Of a stretch of DNA of 64,000 nucleotides, positions 46,470 through 57,100 are shown piece after piece. Source of the stretch: a virus; the IMG/VR virus record IMGVR_UViG_3300036944_001167, positions 20,478-84,477 of that record. The stretch is one strand, 5' to 3'. The translations under genes and the position numbers were made by a program. Each line of letters starts with the position of its first letter. Within the stretch, counting starts at the first letter, position 1. The notes under the pieces were generated by a model. It was not told where the DNA came from, searched no databases, and saw only the letters and a list, made by a program, of their open reading frames with translations.

Positions 46470-47912
46470 TTACGCCGAAGCGTCGACTTTGATCAGTTGT
46501 GTCAGCCAGTCGGCCACCACTTCCATTGCGCCGAAGAAGGCTGCTTCACGCACCGGAAGATCCGGATGAGCTTCACAGGCACTGTCGATGGCAACCAGGA
46601 TGTCGAAGGCCATGGTGTGTGGGTAGATCACACTGCACACGGTCTTACGGACCGAGTAGTACAGGTTTTCTTTCTGCCACCCATTCGGAAGGTTACGCAT
46701 GTAGTCGTTCAGGACCGACAGGTACTTCTTGCGATCGACCAGCAGTTCGTCTTCCGGCAGCTGAAGGATCTCTTGTTCCACAGCCTTGTTCAACCCCACC
46801 AGGGTGTGGTTGTCCAGTTGCAGACGGCGCTCGCTTTGCAGCAGGCGCTGTTGGCGAGCCCACGCATTTACGTACGCTTCTTTGCGCTCAAGCAGCAGGT
46901 TGTAGTTGCTCAGGCGATCGGTACAGAATGCACCGAAGAGTACATCCGGCGAACCGCCTTCTTGCAGCCACTTGTTGTACACGTCACCGTTGACTTCGAT
47001 CACCACAGGGGTGATGCCGAGGTCGCTGACTTGATGCTGAGACCAACTGGAGACCAGTGTCTTGTTCTTGGCAGCTGCTTCGCGGCGCTCGATCTGACGA
47101 CACAGAGCACGACCAGCTTGTGCCATGATTGCGGTGATGTATTCCTTGTACTGCTCAGGGGTGGTCTTCACACCTTCCGGAATGTTGTCCACCAGTTTCT
47201 GGGCAATCAGGAATACCAGCAGCGGTTGGTTCGGGCTGACCCGCAGGTAGTTCAGATACGTCAGAATGGTCGGAACGTAGTCCTCACTCTCCGTTACGAA
47301 CAGACGGCGATACAGGTCGCTCAGGGTGCCGGGTTCCAGCGTACGAACCAGATCCATCAGCTCTTCATCGAAGCGCGTGAGACCGGTACTGATCAGCTCG
47401 AACTCGTTCTCCACGGTCGGCATCGGTACCTTGATGGACAGGCGAATGTCGTTGACAGCCGTTTCGGTGAAACGCTCCACCATCCCGGTCAGGTAGTGGC
47501 TCGACCACACCTTGTGGTAGTGAAGTGGGGTAATGCTGATCGCACCAGCATCAACCGCCTGCTTGTTGGAAACGTACTCTTGAGTCGCCTCCAGAACACG
47601 CTTGACCATCGGGTTGACCTTGTTCTGGGTCAGGTCGAGGTTGAAGTTGACAGTCTTCTCGACCACATCAACAATCTCGTCCATCACGAGGTCGTGTTCA
47701 CAGATACCCTGTTGGTTCTTGTACAGCGAACCCGAGAGCAGGCGATTCTCGAAGTCCAGACCAATCAAACCCCCTTGGTCAGGCATCGGGATGCTACCGG
47801 CACTGATCAGCGTCGCCAGCGGCGAGCTTTCAACAGGCGCCAAAGCGACATTGGCATTAGCCAACTTATCAGCCAGCGCAACTACGCTGTTGAGTGTGTT
47901 TTGACGAATCAT
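46470..47912 (-). CDS. Probable virion structural protein, 480 aa
   Basis: Helical protein with a long N-terminal region (ADKLANANVALAPVESSPLA) and many charged helices (LLERKEAYVNAWARQQRLLQ, SERRLQLDNHTLVGLNKAVE). No family is recognised. It starts at ATG 47912 in an overlap with the stop of the small upstream gene. Its place next to the prohead protease suggests a head or inner-body protein, which in phiKZ-type phages is cleaved during maturation. Confidence 0.65.
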   Translation of the reverse strand: MIRQNTLNSVVALADKLANANVALAPVESSPLATLISAGSIPMPDQGGLIGLDFENRLLSGSLYKNQQGICEHDLVMDEIVDVVEKTVNFNLDLTQNKVNPMVKRVLEATQEYVSNKQAVDAGAISITPLHYHKVWSSHYLTGMVERFTETAVNDIRLSIKVPMPTVENEFELISTGLTRFDEELMDLVRTLEPGTLSDLYRRLFVTESEDYVPTILTYLNYLRVSPNQPLLVFLIAQKLVDNIPEGVKTTPEQYKEYITAIMAQAGRALCRQIERREAAAKNKTLVSSWSQHQVSDLGITPVVIEVNGDVYNKWLQEGGSPDVLFGAFCTDRLSNYNLLLERKEAYVNAWARQQRLLQSERRLQLDNHTLVGLNKAVEQEILQLPEDELLVDRKKYLSVLNDYMRNLPNGWQKENLYYSVRKTVCSVIYPHTMAFDILVAIDSACEAHPDLPVREAAFFGAMEVVADWLTQLIKVDASA

Positions 47913-48106
47913 TAGACCACCCCGTGTTTCTTGGTCAGTTTGCGTTGAATGACAGCGACCAAGGCACCCTTGGTAGCACCGTCGTTTTGCAGCTGACCAT
48001 CGATGTGGTTGGAGACTGCATTGCCGGCAATGCGACGCATGATGGCTGCACCCAGCTCGGCGGCATTGGCGAGCACCGTGGCGTTTTGCTCGAATTTCTT
48101 ACTCAT
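47912..48106 (-). CDS. Small hypothetical protein, 64 aa
   Basis: Basic, Ala/Asn-rich helical protein (MSKKFEQNATVLANAAELGA, then MRRIAGNAVSNHI, then VALIQ-like AVIQRKLTKKHGVV). ATG 48106 follows GGAAGGTCTTCCC, a palindromic site. The stop overlaps the next start. It may be a small head or scaffold component. No family is recognised. Confidence 0.6.
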   Translation of the reverse strand: MSKKFEQNATVLANAAELGAAIMRRIAGNAVSNHIDGQLQNDGATKGALVAVIQRKLTKKHGVV

Positions 48107-48132
48107 GGGAAGACCTTCCGTTTACTAAAAGG

Positions 48133-48151
48133 GAGGGGCTTTACGCCCCTC
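48133..48151 (-). terminator. Hairpin spanning the RNA polymerase stop codon
   Basis: GAGGGGC-GTAAA-GCCCCTC on the minus strand; the TAA stop at 48141-48143 is in the loop. There is no T-run and no TTTATGCC tag. Confidence 0.6.
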
Positions 48152-51100
48152 GATAAACCTTGACGGCTTGTTTGGCAATCACCTTCAACAGGGTGGTGGT
48201 GGTACCGATCAAATCCGGCGACAACACGATACGGTTGCTGATACTGGTGTATCCGAAGATGGCATCCAGATCTTCACCGGACTCCGTGCGGTTCTCACCC
48301 GACATCACGCGCCCAAAGATGGTTTTCATTTGGTTGGCGAACACGCCCTTGTCACCGACCCCGGTCCCGATGTTCGAAGTGATATACACCCGTATCGCCA
48401 TCGAATCCAAGTTCAGGGGATTACCCCCAATACGCAGTGAACTGTCCACTTGGCCGGTCAGAACGGTTTTGTTCATCCCCTTGGCAAACTTAGCACGTGC
48501 TTTGTCTGCAGCCACGGCAACCGTCCGAATGGATTCGGACATGTCCTCCAGATCGCCGTTATAGAAGACCTCGACCTTTTCGACTAGCCCTTCGTACTTG
48601 GCTCTAGGGGTTTGTGACCCCAACAGACGCAAGGTATCGATAGAGTTTTCATCAAACAGTTCGTTGTCCGCCGTCACGGCATCTTCAATCGTACATAAAA
48701 TATCGTCCGCTTCAAGCTTTTGCCCAACTTTGACCAGAGAATGGAGCTTCTGATCAAAGGTGACCACGATATCTCGTACCTTGGTGATCTTGGTACCCAG
48801 CTTGTTAGCCAAGCGCTCAGAGATCACAGAGGAGTCTTCCAGCGTGTCAGTCGATTCCAGCAATGCCGTCTTTGCCAAGATCCCCGTCTTCATCAACAGG
48901 AATTTCGGATTCAACGGGTCGATTTGGAAATAGTTGGTGTTGTAGGCAATGGGTTCACCTACCTTGAACTTATCGCCCGCTTTCAGTGGAGTGACCACAT
49001 TGTGCGGGAACATGGTTCCGGCCACCGTACCAAACCGACGTCCTAACTGGATGCTTTTGGAAGTACCGTTCTTGTACGCGATGGTGATAGCCTCATCAGT
49101 CACCTGTACCACGGTCCCATCATCTTTAGCCGTTGTGGCGTAGAGATCATCCACTCGGTGAGCAACCATCTGCTCATAACCTGTCCGCACCATCGCAGGC
49201 TCGTAACCCTCCGAGAACATCGTCGAGTGATACTGAATCCCAACGAAGTTAACCCGCTTCGGATCGTCTCGGTCGGAACCGGGAGAGATCAAGGCGGCTG
49301 TACTGAACAGTGTAGCGGGGCTGTCGTTTTTCGGATCGTAACGGTTGCTGGTACCCCGTAGCGATTTGAAGTTTGGATCAGCCGACAGGAACGTGTTGAT
49401 TGCTACGTCCCCGGAGTCTACTGTCGCTTCAGAAATTACCCCCATGTCGTTGCGGTGATAAATACGGCTTTTCTTAACCATCGAGCGACGGCTACGACCA
49501 CCCGTACCTCCCATGGTAACGGCTTCTTGTTCACGCAAACATTCAATCGGATTGGATTCCTCCACCATCCCTTTTGAGGGGTCTTCTTGAATGGCTTGCC
49601 AGATTGCATTAGGTGGCATCTCGATCTTGTTGTTCGAGGCGCCGCGCCGTGCTTGGTGAGTCCGTATCGAACGCACCATTTCGGTGTAGACCGCTCCAGC
49701 AATACGCTCGTAACCCTTGATGCGCATGAACTCCATGTCCGTCTCTGCAGGCGACCAGTCAGTCGTCAACAGTTCAGTGGCACGAACCACCAACCCAATC
49801 CAATCGGTGGGTTCTTGCATTTCCACCAACAGGTCATGGGTGATCGGATCAATGAACATGTCTTTCAACAGGTCCAGTTCACGCAGGTAACGAATACCAA
49901 TGCCATTAGCTTCCAAGACGTTCAGGTACACGTCCTTGCGGTCGAAGTCGTAAACGTTGTAATTGCGGATGGTCTTGTGGTAGCTGTTAAAACCTGCCAT
50001 AACCAATGCGACCAAGCGATCATCACGGTGGAAGACCAGGTTCTCATCAGCAAAGCGCACCACATATTCCCCATCGGTCAATTTCAACCGATCCCCCACC
50101 TGAACACGGCGATAGGCCGAAGGCTTTAAGGCCTTGATCAGCTTCTCCAAGCCCAAGTAGTAACCGAGTACCAGACCGATTGGAATCTCTTTGTTGTACA
50201 CCTTAAGCTCAGCCACTTCGATAGGAGCTTTGCTAGTGTCCAACCCAATCAACTCCTCGATGCTCTCGATCGGTTGAGGTCCGCGGTTCTTCAACACAAA
50301 CAACATGTTGCTCGGGTCAACATAGACAACATCCGACCCTTGCTTGCCGATAGGAGTCAATCCCTTGGCTTCAGGGCGGTTGACCGCCTTCTCACCAAAG
50401 TTCTCCATCAGTTTGCTGTAGTCGAAGAAGAAGTCAATCCCCTTAACCGTAAAGCTGCGGAACTTGTGGGCCAACAGACTGTAAAGCTTAGGTGTCTTGT
50501 TGAGCGGGTTAAAGACGTTGGTGGGTTTGAGGTTTGTGACGCGATTGTCCTTACTATCCAACCCGATCGCCATGATCTGGTTACACAACCAACCTGGGTA
50601 GTTGTGTACGGCTTTCTCAGACCGCGAGATAAAGCTCTTGCCGTAGTAGCTGGTCAGTGCCACCCGATTCGGCAACACTTTACGGATGGGCATGTCGCCA
50701 CGTTGTTTACGCAGGTGGTAACGCACCCCGTTAGCGAAGTATGTACCATCTTCGTGGATCTTCGGAACGCGGAAACGAATGGTGCTACCCACACCCGTCA
50801 CAGGCGCCAGTTTGATGGCGTGAATTTCGTAATGGTTCATTACGTCTTCCACAGTCTCGACATTATAGTCGGCCACCACCACCCCTGCGTTCTGTACGGA
50901 CATCACCGAGTTCACGATGTCTTTGGGCAACACCTCCTGCACATAACGCGAATCGAATTCGAACAGCGTCGACTTCAACATGCGTTCATCAAACACCTCA
51001 GCGTTCTTCGGCATCTTGGGTGGATTGGAGATCTTAAGGACCTCAGGTTCCAACCGCATTACGTCTTCGAGTGTACCTTTTCCACCGTAGGGGTTAGGGA

Positions 51101-52460
51101 GCGTTTTGTACGTACTGGCCAAACGTTCAGCACGCTTGTATTCAGCACCGGACAACAACCCAGCATCGGCCATCTCGTTGGCCTTATCCATAATCCCTTT
51201 TTCAACATCCCGTGGGGCTCCGGTGACTTTGACCAGTTCCACAGGCGCTTCTTCGGCGAAAGCTACTTCTTCTTTGACCTGCTCAATGACTTCCAAACCT
51301 TCGAGTTCTTTCTCAATTTGGGCATCATCCAACTCGGCCTGACGGATCAGATCGTAGTCTTCTTTAAGGAGTTCGGCCAACTCGTCTTCGAAGTTGAGGT
51401 CGGAGGTGTTTTCGCTGACAGGATCGCCCTTGACTACCACCAGCTCAGGCTTGGTTGTTTTGCCCTTAACATCAAGGTCGTCTTGTTGCTTACGACGCCC
51501 ATCACTGATACGAGTCGGACCGTCATCGTCCTCGTCATCGGGCAAGATAACCTCTTCCTCTTCCTCGCTTTCCTCAACCTCCTCTTCAAGGTCAACAATC
51601 GACCGCGATTCGATGAGGTGCATCAGGCCACGCAGGAAACGCTTTTGCAAAGCAAACGAATCCAACCCCTCGGCCGTCCCTTCCTCGACATTAGCGGTTT
51701 TGCGCCAAGCATTCAACATGCCGATGTTGATGCAGAACCAACGGTCCTTATAAAGGAAAAGAAGATTCAGGCGGTCCAGGTTTTTAAGCTGGAGCCTCGA
51801 CATTGGCGATTCACTGCGGTATTCACCCAACCACGTCCAGATGTCCAAGACGTCCAGCGATTCGTTGGTTGGAAACTTCTCTAGCGTATTGCGCACAATG
51901 CTTTTTTCAGCACGGCGCAGCGCCGAGATCGAAGGCAGTACTTCCGGCAACACCACCTTCAGAAAGAGATGACGCTCTGGGAATTGAGCCGCTACCTCAT
52001 TGAGCTTGTCCCACATGGTGTGGCGAATGTTCGCCCACTTGTAATAGGAGGCAAAGAAGTTGGCGGTGTAGCGCTTCACAAACTGCAACGGAGCAAAGTT
52101 CTCCACGACCAAAATCCGTGGGTTCGACATCACCGTTTCAGGATTCAGCAGGGGACGTATCTTGCCGCGGTTGGCACGCTGGTAGTCACGTAGATGTTTA
52201 TCAGCCGACCACACCACAGGTTTCGGATTACCGATCTCGCTGCGCAGTTGAGTGATGTGATCAACGTAGACGATGCGTTCAGCCGCCTTGACCAACGGAT
52301 CATCTTTACCGATACCAATGCTGGTACTGTCTTCGGGGAGGTAACCCAACACTGCCCCACGGGGCAAGGCCAGATTCACCACGCTGTGGGTTTCGGGGGC
52401 AGTCAAGGCAACCAATCGACGAATACCGCGTCGACGGTACCAAGCAGGATAAAGAAGCAT
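48141..52460 (-). CDS. Virion RNA polymerase beta-like subunit, 1439 aa
   Basis: A large piece of the phage multisubunit RNA polymerase, equivalent to phiKZ gp178. Near the C-terminus it reads GTGVGDKGVFANQMKTIFG (GDKG at about 1369), the counterpart of the GDKxxGRHGNKG lysine motif in cellular beta subunits. Upstream are conserved-looking beta blocks (VDSSLRIGGNPLNLDSMAI; KFKVGEPIAYN). The first 250 residues form a helical part. A very acidic linker is at about 290-315 (DLEEEVEESEEEEEV), and a Lys-rich stretch follows. In phiKZ the beta N-terminal part is a separate protein (gp149), so the rest is likely elsewhere in this genome. Confidence 0.9.
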   Translation of the reverse strand: MLLYPAWYRRRGIRRLVALTAPETHSVVNLALPRGAVLGYLPEDSTSIGIGKDDPLVKAAERIVYVDHITQLRSEIGNPKPVVWSADKHLRDYQRANRGKIRPLLNPETVMSNPRILVVENFAPLQFVKRYTANFFASYYKWANIRHTMWDKLNEVAAQFPERHLFLKVVLPEVLPSISALRRAEKSIVRNTLEKFPTNESLDVLDIWTWLGEYRSESPMSRLQLKNLDRLNLLFLYKDRWFCINIGMLNAWRKTANVEEGTAEGLDSFALQKRFLRGLMHLIESRSIVDLEEEVEESEEEEEVILPDDEDDDGPTRISDGRRKQQDDLDVKGKTTKPELVVVKGDPVSENTSDLNFEDELAELLKEDYDLIRQAELDDAQIEKELEGLEVIEQVKEEVAFAEEAPVELVKVTGAPRDVEKGIMDKANEMADAGLLSGAEYKRAERLASTYKTLPNPYGGKGTLEDVMRLEPEVLKISNPPKMPKNAEVFDERMLKSTLFEFDSRYVQEVLPKDIVNSVMSVQNAGVVVADYNVETVEDVMNHYEIHAIKLAPVTGVGSTIRFRVPKIHEDGTYFANGVRYHLRKQRGDMPIRKVLPNRVALTSYYGKSFISRSEKAVHNYPGWLCNQIMAIGLDSKDNRVTNLKPTNVFNPLNKTPKLYSLLAHKFRSFTVKGIDFFFDYSKLMENFGEKAVNRPEAKGLTPIGKQGSDVVYVDPSNMLFVLKNRGPQPIESIEELIGLDTSKAPIEVAELKVYNKEIPIGLVLGYYLGLEKLIKALKPSAYRRVQVGDRLKLTDGEYVVRFADENLVFHRDDRLVALVMAGFNSYHKTIRNYNVYDFDRKDVYLNVLEANGIGIRYLRELDLLKDMFIDPITHDLLVEMQEPTDWIGLVVRATELLTTDWSPAETDMEFMRIKGYERIAGAVYTEMVRSIRTHQARRGASNNKIEMPPNAIWQAIQEDPSKGMVEESNPIECLREQEAVTMGGTGGRSRRSMVKKSRIYHRNDMGVISEATVDSGDVAINTFLSADPNFKSLRGTSNRYDPKNDSPATLFSTAALISPGSDRDDPKRVNFVGIQYHSTMFSEGYEPAMVRTGYEQMVAHRVDDLYATTAKDDGTVVQVTDEAITIAYKNGTSKSIQLGRRFGTVAGTMFPHNVVTPLKAGDKFKVGEPIAYNTNYFQIDPLNPKFLLMKTGILAKTALLESTDTLEDSSVISERLANKLGTKITKVRDIVVTFDQKLHSLVKVGQKLEADDILCTIEDAVTADNELFDENSIDTLRLLGSQTPRAKYEGLVEKVEVFYNGDLEDMSESIRTVAVAADKARAKFAKGMNKTVLTGQVDSSLRIGGNPLNLDSMAIRVYITSNIGTGVGDKGVFANQMKTIFGRVMSGENRTESGEDLDAIFGYTSISNRIVLSPDLIGTTTTLLKVIAKQAVKVYRGA

Positions 52461-52508
52461 GGGTTAAGTCCTTAATGTCAAAAACAGGAAAGGGGAAAAC
52501 GGACGACC

Positions 52509-54140
52509 TTAGTCGCCCGTCATGTTCTTCAACACCAACGTGATAGTGTCAACATCACACCCGGCTTTGAACCCCCCACGAGGATCGAGGTAAGCCGCCG
52601 TGCTATCGAGATAACGGTCCAGCTCAGCAATGGCCTCGTCGCTGTACACGATGGTGGCAGAAGCGGTGTCACCGTCGTAGTCGGCTGCAAGACCGGCCAA
52701 TCGACTGGGGTGGATCACTTGAGAATCCACAAAGGCTTCAGGTTTACGGGTAGGGAACTCCAAGGCTTTAAATTCTTCACCTTTGAGTTGCCAGTCATCA
52801 CCCAACTCGTAACGCACCTCACCGACGATGGTCGTTTTACAGTACACATGCGAAGGATAGGTCGAGCCAATACCGGCTACCGGATAACGCGTGACGATCG
52901 CCTTTAGCGTGTTCCAACGACGATACCCGCAAAGGTAGAACAGATGGACGTACGTCAATGGTTCTACGTACTGACGATCCAAGTGTTCAGGGAGTTCACG
53001 GATGTCACCGAAGATCTTAAACGTTTTGTCAGGACCGATGTAAATCAGACCCAAATAACGTCCTTCAATCTTGATGGGTTTAAAACGGATGTTGGGGTTA
53101 CGAAAGCCTTCCACCAACTTTTCCAGTCCTTCGACGGTGACCCACTTGTCACGAACGTCCAAGGGGAGGTCAACGATGTCTTGTTGCAGGGTCTTGGGGT
53201 CGATCAAACGAGCACTGGTACCAGACCCGCCTACACCAAAGACCTCACCCAACCAACCATTACGCAGTTGGTAGATGGTGACCGGCAGTGCCCCTTTCAT
53301 CACTTGGAACAAGCCAATGATGCTGTCGTTAAATCCGGGAGCATTTTCAGCATCCAGATCGGCGACCGAGGTGTCCATTGCCGAGATTACGTTACGTGTC
53401 CCGTTGAAGACGCGCCGACTGCCAAACTTCTCCTGAAAGAAGCCTTTCTTGCCCGTAATCATTTGTGAGATCGTGTCGTAGATCTCATTGAAACTTTGTT
53501 GTATGGATTTACGACTGTTGTCAAAAATGGGGGACAACTCAGCCCCTTCGGCACTGACCAGTACCTTAGAAGCACCCAAGATCTTGCGATAGATGTCATT
53601 GATCTCGTCTTGGGTACCCCGACCCGATGCATCGATGACAAAGTCACGCAAACCGGCAGGCAACACCAGGATCTTATTGATCGTGGCCACCTTGCGGTAT
53701 TTCTCGATCATCTTGATTCGTTCGGTTCGAATCGGTGACTTCGAATCTTTGAATTTGATTTTGTGCCAGTGGGTTAAAAAGAATGCGTAGCCTGTTTCGC
53801 CATCCAGTTCAGTGGCGGCTTCAAAGTCAGCTTCTTGGGCATTCCAGGTGGCATAACGCGTACCGGACATGATGTCACGGTACAAGGCTTTGAGTTGACA
53901 CAGAGCACGAAAGATCGTGGGGTGGAAGACCGTCACTACAGCGTCGATGTAACCAAAACGCTGGTCGCGCAGCTCGTCACCGACCCGCCCGAAAGTTTGG
54001 ACACTGAACAACCCGTCCTCGTGGAAATTGCCACTGATGCCATCGTAGATGTCAGGGGATTTCACTGGGCGAATCTTGGCCAACTTTTCCGGCGTCAGCT
54101 CCATGATGGAGACGTTAAAAGGAATGGAACTATTTTTCAC
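52509..54140 (-). CDS. Virion RNA polymerase beta'-like N-terminal subunit, 543 aa
   Basis: Carries the catalytic metal loop: LAADYDGDTASA, Asp residues at about 487, 489 and 491, where cellular beta' has NADFDGD. Earlier, GKKGFFQEKFGSRRVFNGTRN corresponds to the GKQGRFRxxLxGKRV block near the active site. The protein stops about 50 residues after the metal loop, so the rest of beta' must be on another gene (phiKZ gp80-type). The gene neighbours the beta-like gene on the same strand as in phiKZ (gp178 and gp180). The virion polymerase enters with the DNA and reads early promoters such as those at 28979 and 40281. Confidence 0.9.
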   Translation of the reverse strand: MKNSSIPFNVSIMELTPEKLAKIRPVKSPDIYDGISGNFHEDGLFSVQTFGRVGDELRDQRFGYIDAVVTVFHPTIFRALCQLKALYRDIMSGTRYATWNAQEADFEAATELDGETGYAFFLTHWHKIKFKDSKSPIRTERIKMIEKYRKVATINKILVLPAGLRDFVIDASGRGTQDEINDIYRKILGASKVLVSAEGAELSPIFDNSRKSIQQSFNEIYDTISQMITGKKGFFQEKFGSRRVFNGTRNVISAMDTSVADLDAENAPGFNDSIIGLFQVMKGALPVTIYQLRNGWLGEVFGVGGSGTSARLIDPKTLQQDIVDLPLDVRDKWVTVEGLEKLVEGFRNPNIRFKPIKIEGRYLGLIYIGPDKTFKIFGDIRELPEHLDRQYVEPLTYVHLFYLCGYRRWNTLKAIVTRYPVAGIGSTYPSHVYCKTTIVGEVRYELGDDWQLKGEEFKALEFPTRKPEAFVDSQVIHPSRLAGLAADYDGDTASATIVYSDEAIAELDRYLDSTAAYLDPRGGFKAGCDVDTITLVLKNMTGD

Positions 54141-54195
54141 GGTGACCGCTCCGAAAATGATATGATCAATTTAAACCCTGAGAGTGGAGTCCAGC

Positions 54196-57100
54196 ATGGC
54201 TAAGGACAAGGACCTCGATTTCGACGATGATTTCGACGATTTCGACTTCGGGGCAGATGGCGATTTTGGTACGCCTCCGCCTACCGATGATAGAAAACCT
54301 ATCACCAAGGTCGCGACCTCCTTCCTAGGGGGTGTGGCTGATGAATTCACCAACCCAACCACCGTTAAGCGCCTCACTCTGGAGTCCCTGCCGGACGGCT
54401 ATTCAAAAGCCGACAATCTGCTGGGAGAAGTAGCGGGAGCTGGACGTGATCTATACAATACCACCATTACCGAACTGAAACCGGTAATCAATGACGCCAA
54501 GCGTGTAGCACGGCGTGCATTGCCTGGGGTGAAGAATCTTCTGCCTGAAAAGCTGGCCAAAAAGCTTGAAAAGTTAACCGAGGACGACCAAGCAGGTGGG
54601 CTTAATGCCCAACAGTCTCGTGAAGCGGCTGTTCAGTCTGAGGTGGCCAGTGTCTTCGGTGCGGTGGCCGAACAGGACCAAGAAGACCGCATTATCGATA
54701 AAGCCGAAAAGGCTCGGGAGAAGGTTGAAGATCGTAAGAAGTTCAAACTGGAAATTGATGCATTATCATCGATCCACAGTGGGATCTCTCGCTTAGTCAC
54801 GTACCAAGACCAAGTCACTGCCAAGTACCAGCGCAAGTCGTTGGAGTTGGCGTACCTGCAATACTACACCTTAAAAGACACCTTCGAGTTGCATAGGGCA
54901 GCCACCCGTGAAACCAAAACACAACTCGACGTCATCGCTAAAAACACGGCGTTGCCGGAATACCAGAAGACGACGTTGGGTGAGGCAGCCGGTCAGCATT
55001 TCCGTGACCGTTTGTTGAGCGCCACACAGGCTCGGGTGAAAGATGTTGCTGGGAAGTATTTTGGTAAGTACAAAGACAACCTGGTTAAGAATGTCAAGGG
55101 CCATCTGAGCAACTTCAAGGAAGGGGCATTAGGTGCATTGTCGGGCGCTGAAATGGCGATCGACATGCAAGAACAGATGGAAGAAATGGGTGAGCGTTCT
55201 GACCCCTACAAGGCAGGCGGTCGAATGGCCGGCTCCGTGGCAGGGAATTGGGTGGGTGGTAAGCTTGCCAAACTCCTCAAGCCTATTTTGGGCGACATGG
55301 ATAAAGTCAAACGGGGTGGGGCTTACTTAGAATACGGGGTGGATAACTTCCCCGGATTGGTCGAACAGTTGGTCCGTAGCGATAAAGGCGAGAACACAAA
55401 GTTTGAGTGGGTCAACAACGCCGTTCGGTGGCTGAAAGAACAAGCTCCTAATGAGTTGGACGATCCGCTACTTGACAGTAAAAAGGAAACTGACCTGACT
55501 AAGGCGAACGATGCGGTGGCATTCAGTCACGCAGCACGTAAGTCTTTGACAGACATCATTCCAGGCTTCCTGTCTCGTATTCACCATGAGTTGGCTATCA
55601 TCCGTACGGGTGATCCAACCATCGCTCGGATTGATTACGATCTGCGTGACGGTTCATTCCGTGACACCGGATCAATCACCAAGAACCTCGTAGGGTCTTT
55701 GTTCTCTAAAGACAACTTCGAGAAAACACACGAAAGTACCGATGCTTTGATCAACGACCTGACCGGAGGAGACGATAGCAAACTGTCTCCCGAGGCCCGC
55801 AAAGCATTGAAACGACGGATGATCTCCGAAGCTTCACGGTTAACAGGTCACTATGATGCCAAGAAGTTTTATGACGTTGACGGGTGGGATGAAGAAGGGC
55901 TGTCTGATGAAGACCGCATCGCCTTGTCCGACCTCTTCCTTGATTCTAAGGATGACATCCTAAAGCAGAATGCGCAATCTAAAAAGTTCCACCAGATCCG
56001 CGATTACCTCAACAACCCGGCCGATGCCGTTAAAGCGTTGTCGATGCAAGCGGGTGCGTTGGAACATATGCGTCGGGCGGGCTTAGTGACAGGGGAGAAT
56101 GAAGACCGCAAGGTTAACTTCGACCGTATCACCGAGATGCTCGTCCAAGGAGGCTTTGGTGATAAATTTGATCAAGCAGATGGCGATCCTCGTATCGCTT
56201 CTAATCTGTTTGGTCCTGTTGGCCCTGGTGGAGGGAACTCTGGCAGTGGTTTCAATTCCTCTGGCAGTAATCGGAGCACTACTCCAAAGTCTGCGGCCGA
56301 AATAAAGGCGAAGGTGGAAGAGTGTGTTTGTGGTGATGAGTTTGATCGTCTGATCCAAGCTGTTAAAGAAGGAAACGATCGCCTGGTGGCTGAAATCACC
56401 AAGTCTCACACCGAGAATGCACAACAGGCCGAACAGATTGCGCTGTTGGCCGGAATCTACGAATACATGCAGTCAGGCCAGATGATGGTCTTCTCGGTAG
56501 ACGGAACAGGTATGTTCCAGTCCATGAAGGATCGCATGGGTCGTGGGTTCAAAGGGTTGAAAAACCGCTTTAAAGGACTTAAAGATAATCGGTTGGTTAA
56601 AGGGGCGGGTAACCTGTTCGGCATGGCTAAGACGGGTGTGATGAACACCATTAAGTCACCGATGTGGGCCGCTAACAAAGCCAAAGAAGGATTGAAGGCT
56701 GTTTGGAATAAAGCCACCGGTAAGTTCAACGACATCAAGGAACTTTATGTCCGAGGTGAGTTTGCAGCTAAACTGACTAAGGCAAAGTTAGATGCTAAGG
56801 AGTACTATGATGCCAAGACCGGCGAGCTGATCGAGAAGTGGGAGGATATCAAAGGTCCTGTTAAAGACAAGGCTGGAGAAATCGTTCTGTCTGCTGAAGA
56901 CCTTGCCAAAGGGCTGTGGACCAACCATGGTAAACCGTGGAAGGAAAGCTTCTTTAAACGTGTTGGCAATGCTTGGCTCGGTGCTAAATCCTTGGCTAAG
57001 AAGCCGGGTGATCTGATCAAGGGTGTGTATCAAGGACTTAAGAGCTTTGGTAAGTCTGTTCGTGATGCGTTTAACAAACCGCGCGACATCTACATCCCTG

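Noticed and set aside
45918-47915. Long open frame antisense to the head genes (665 codons), and similar frames at 50274-51884
   Set aside because: Same shadow effect opposite clear minus-strand genes; composition is unnatural and there are no start signals.
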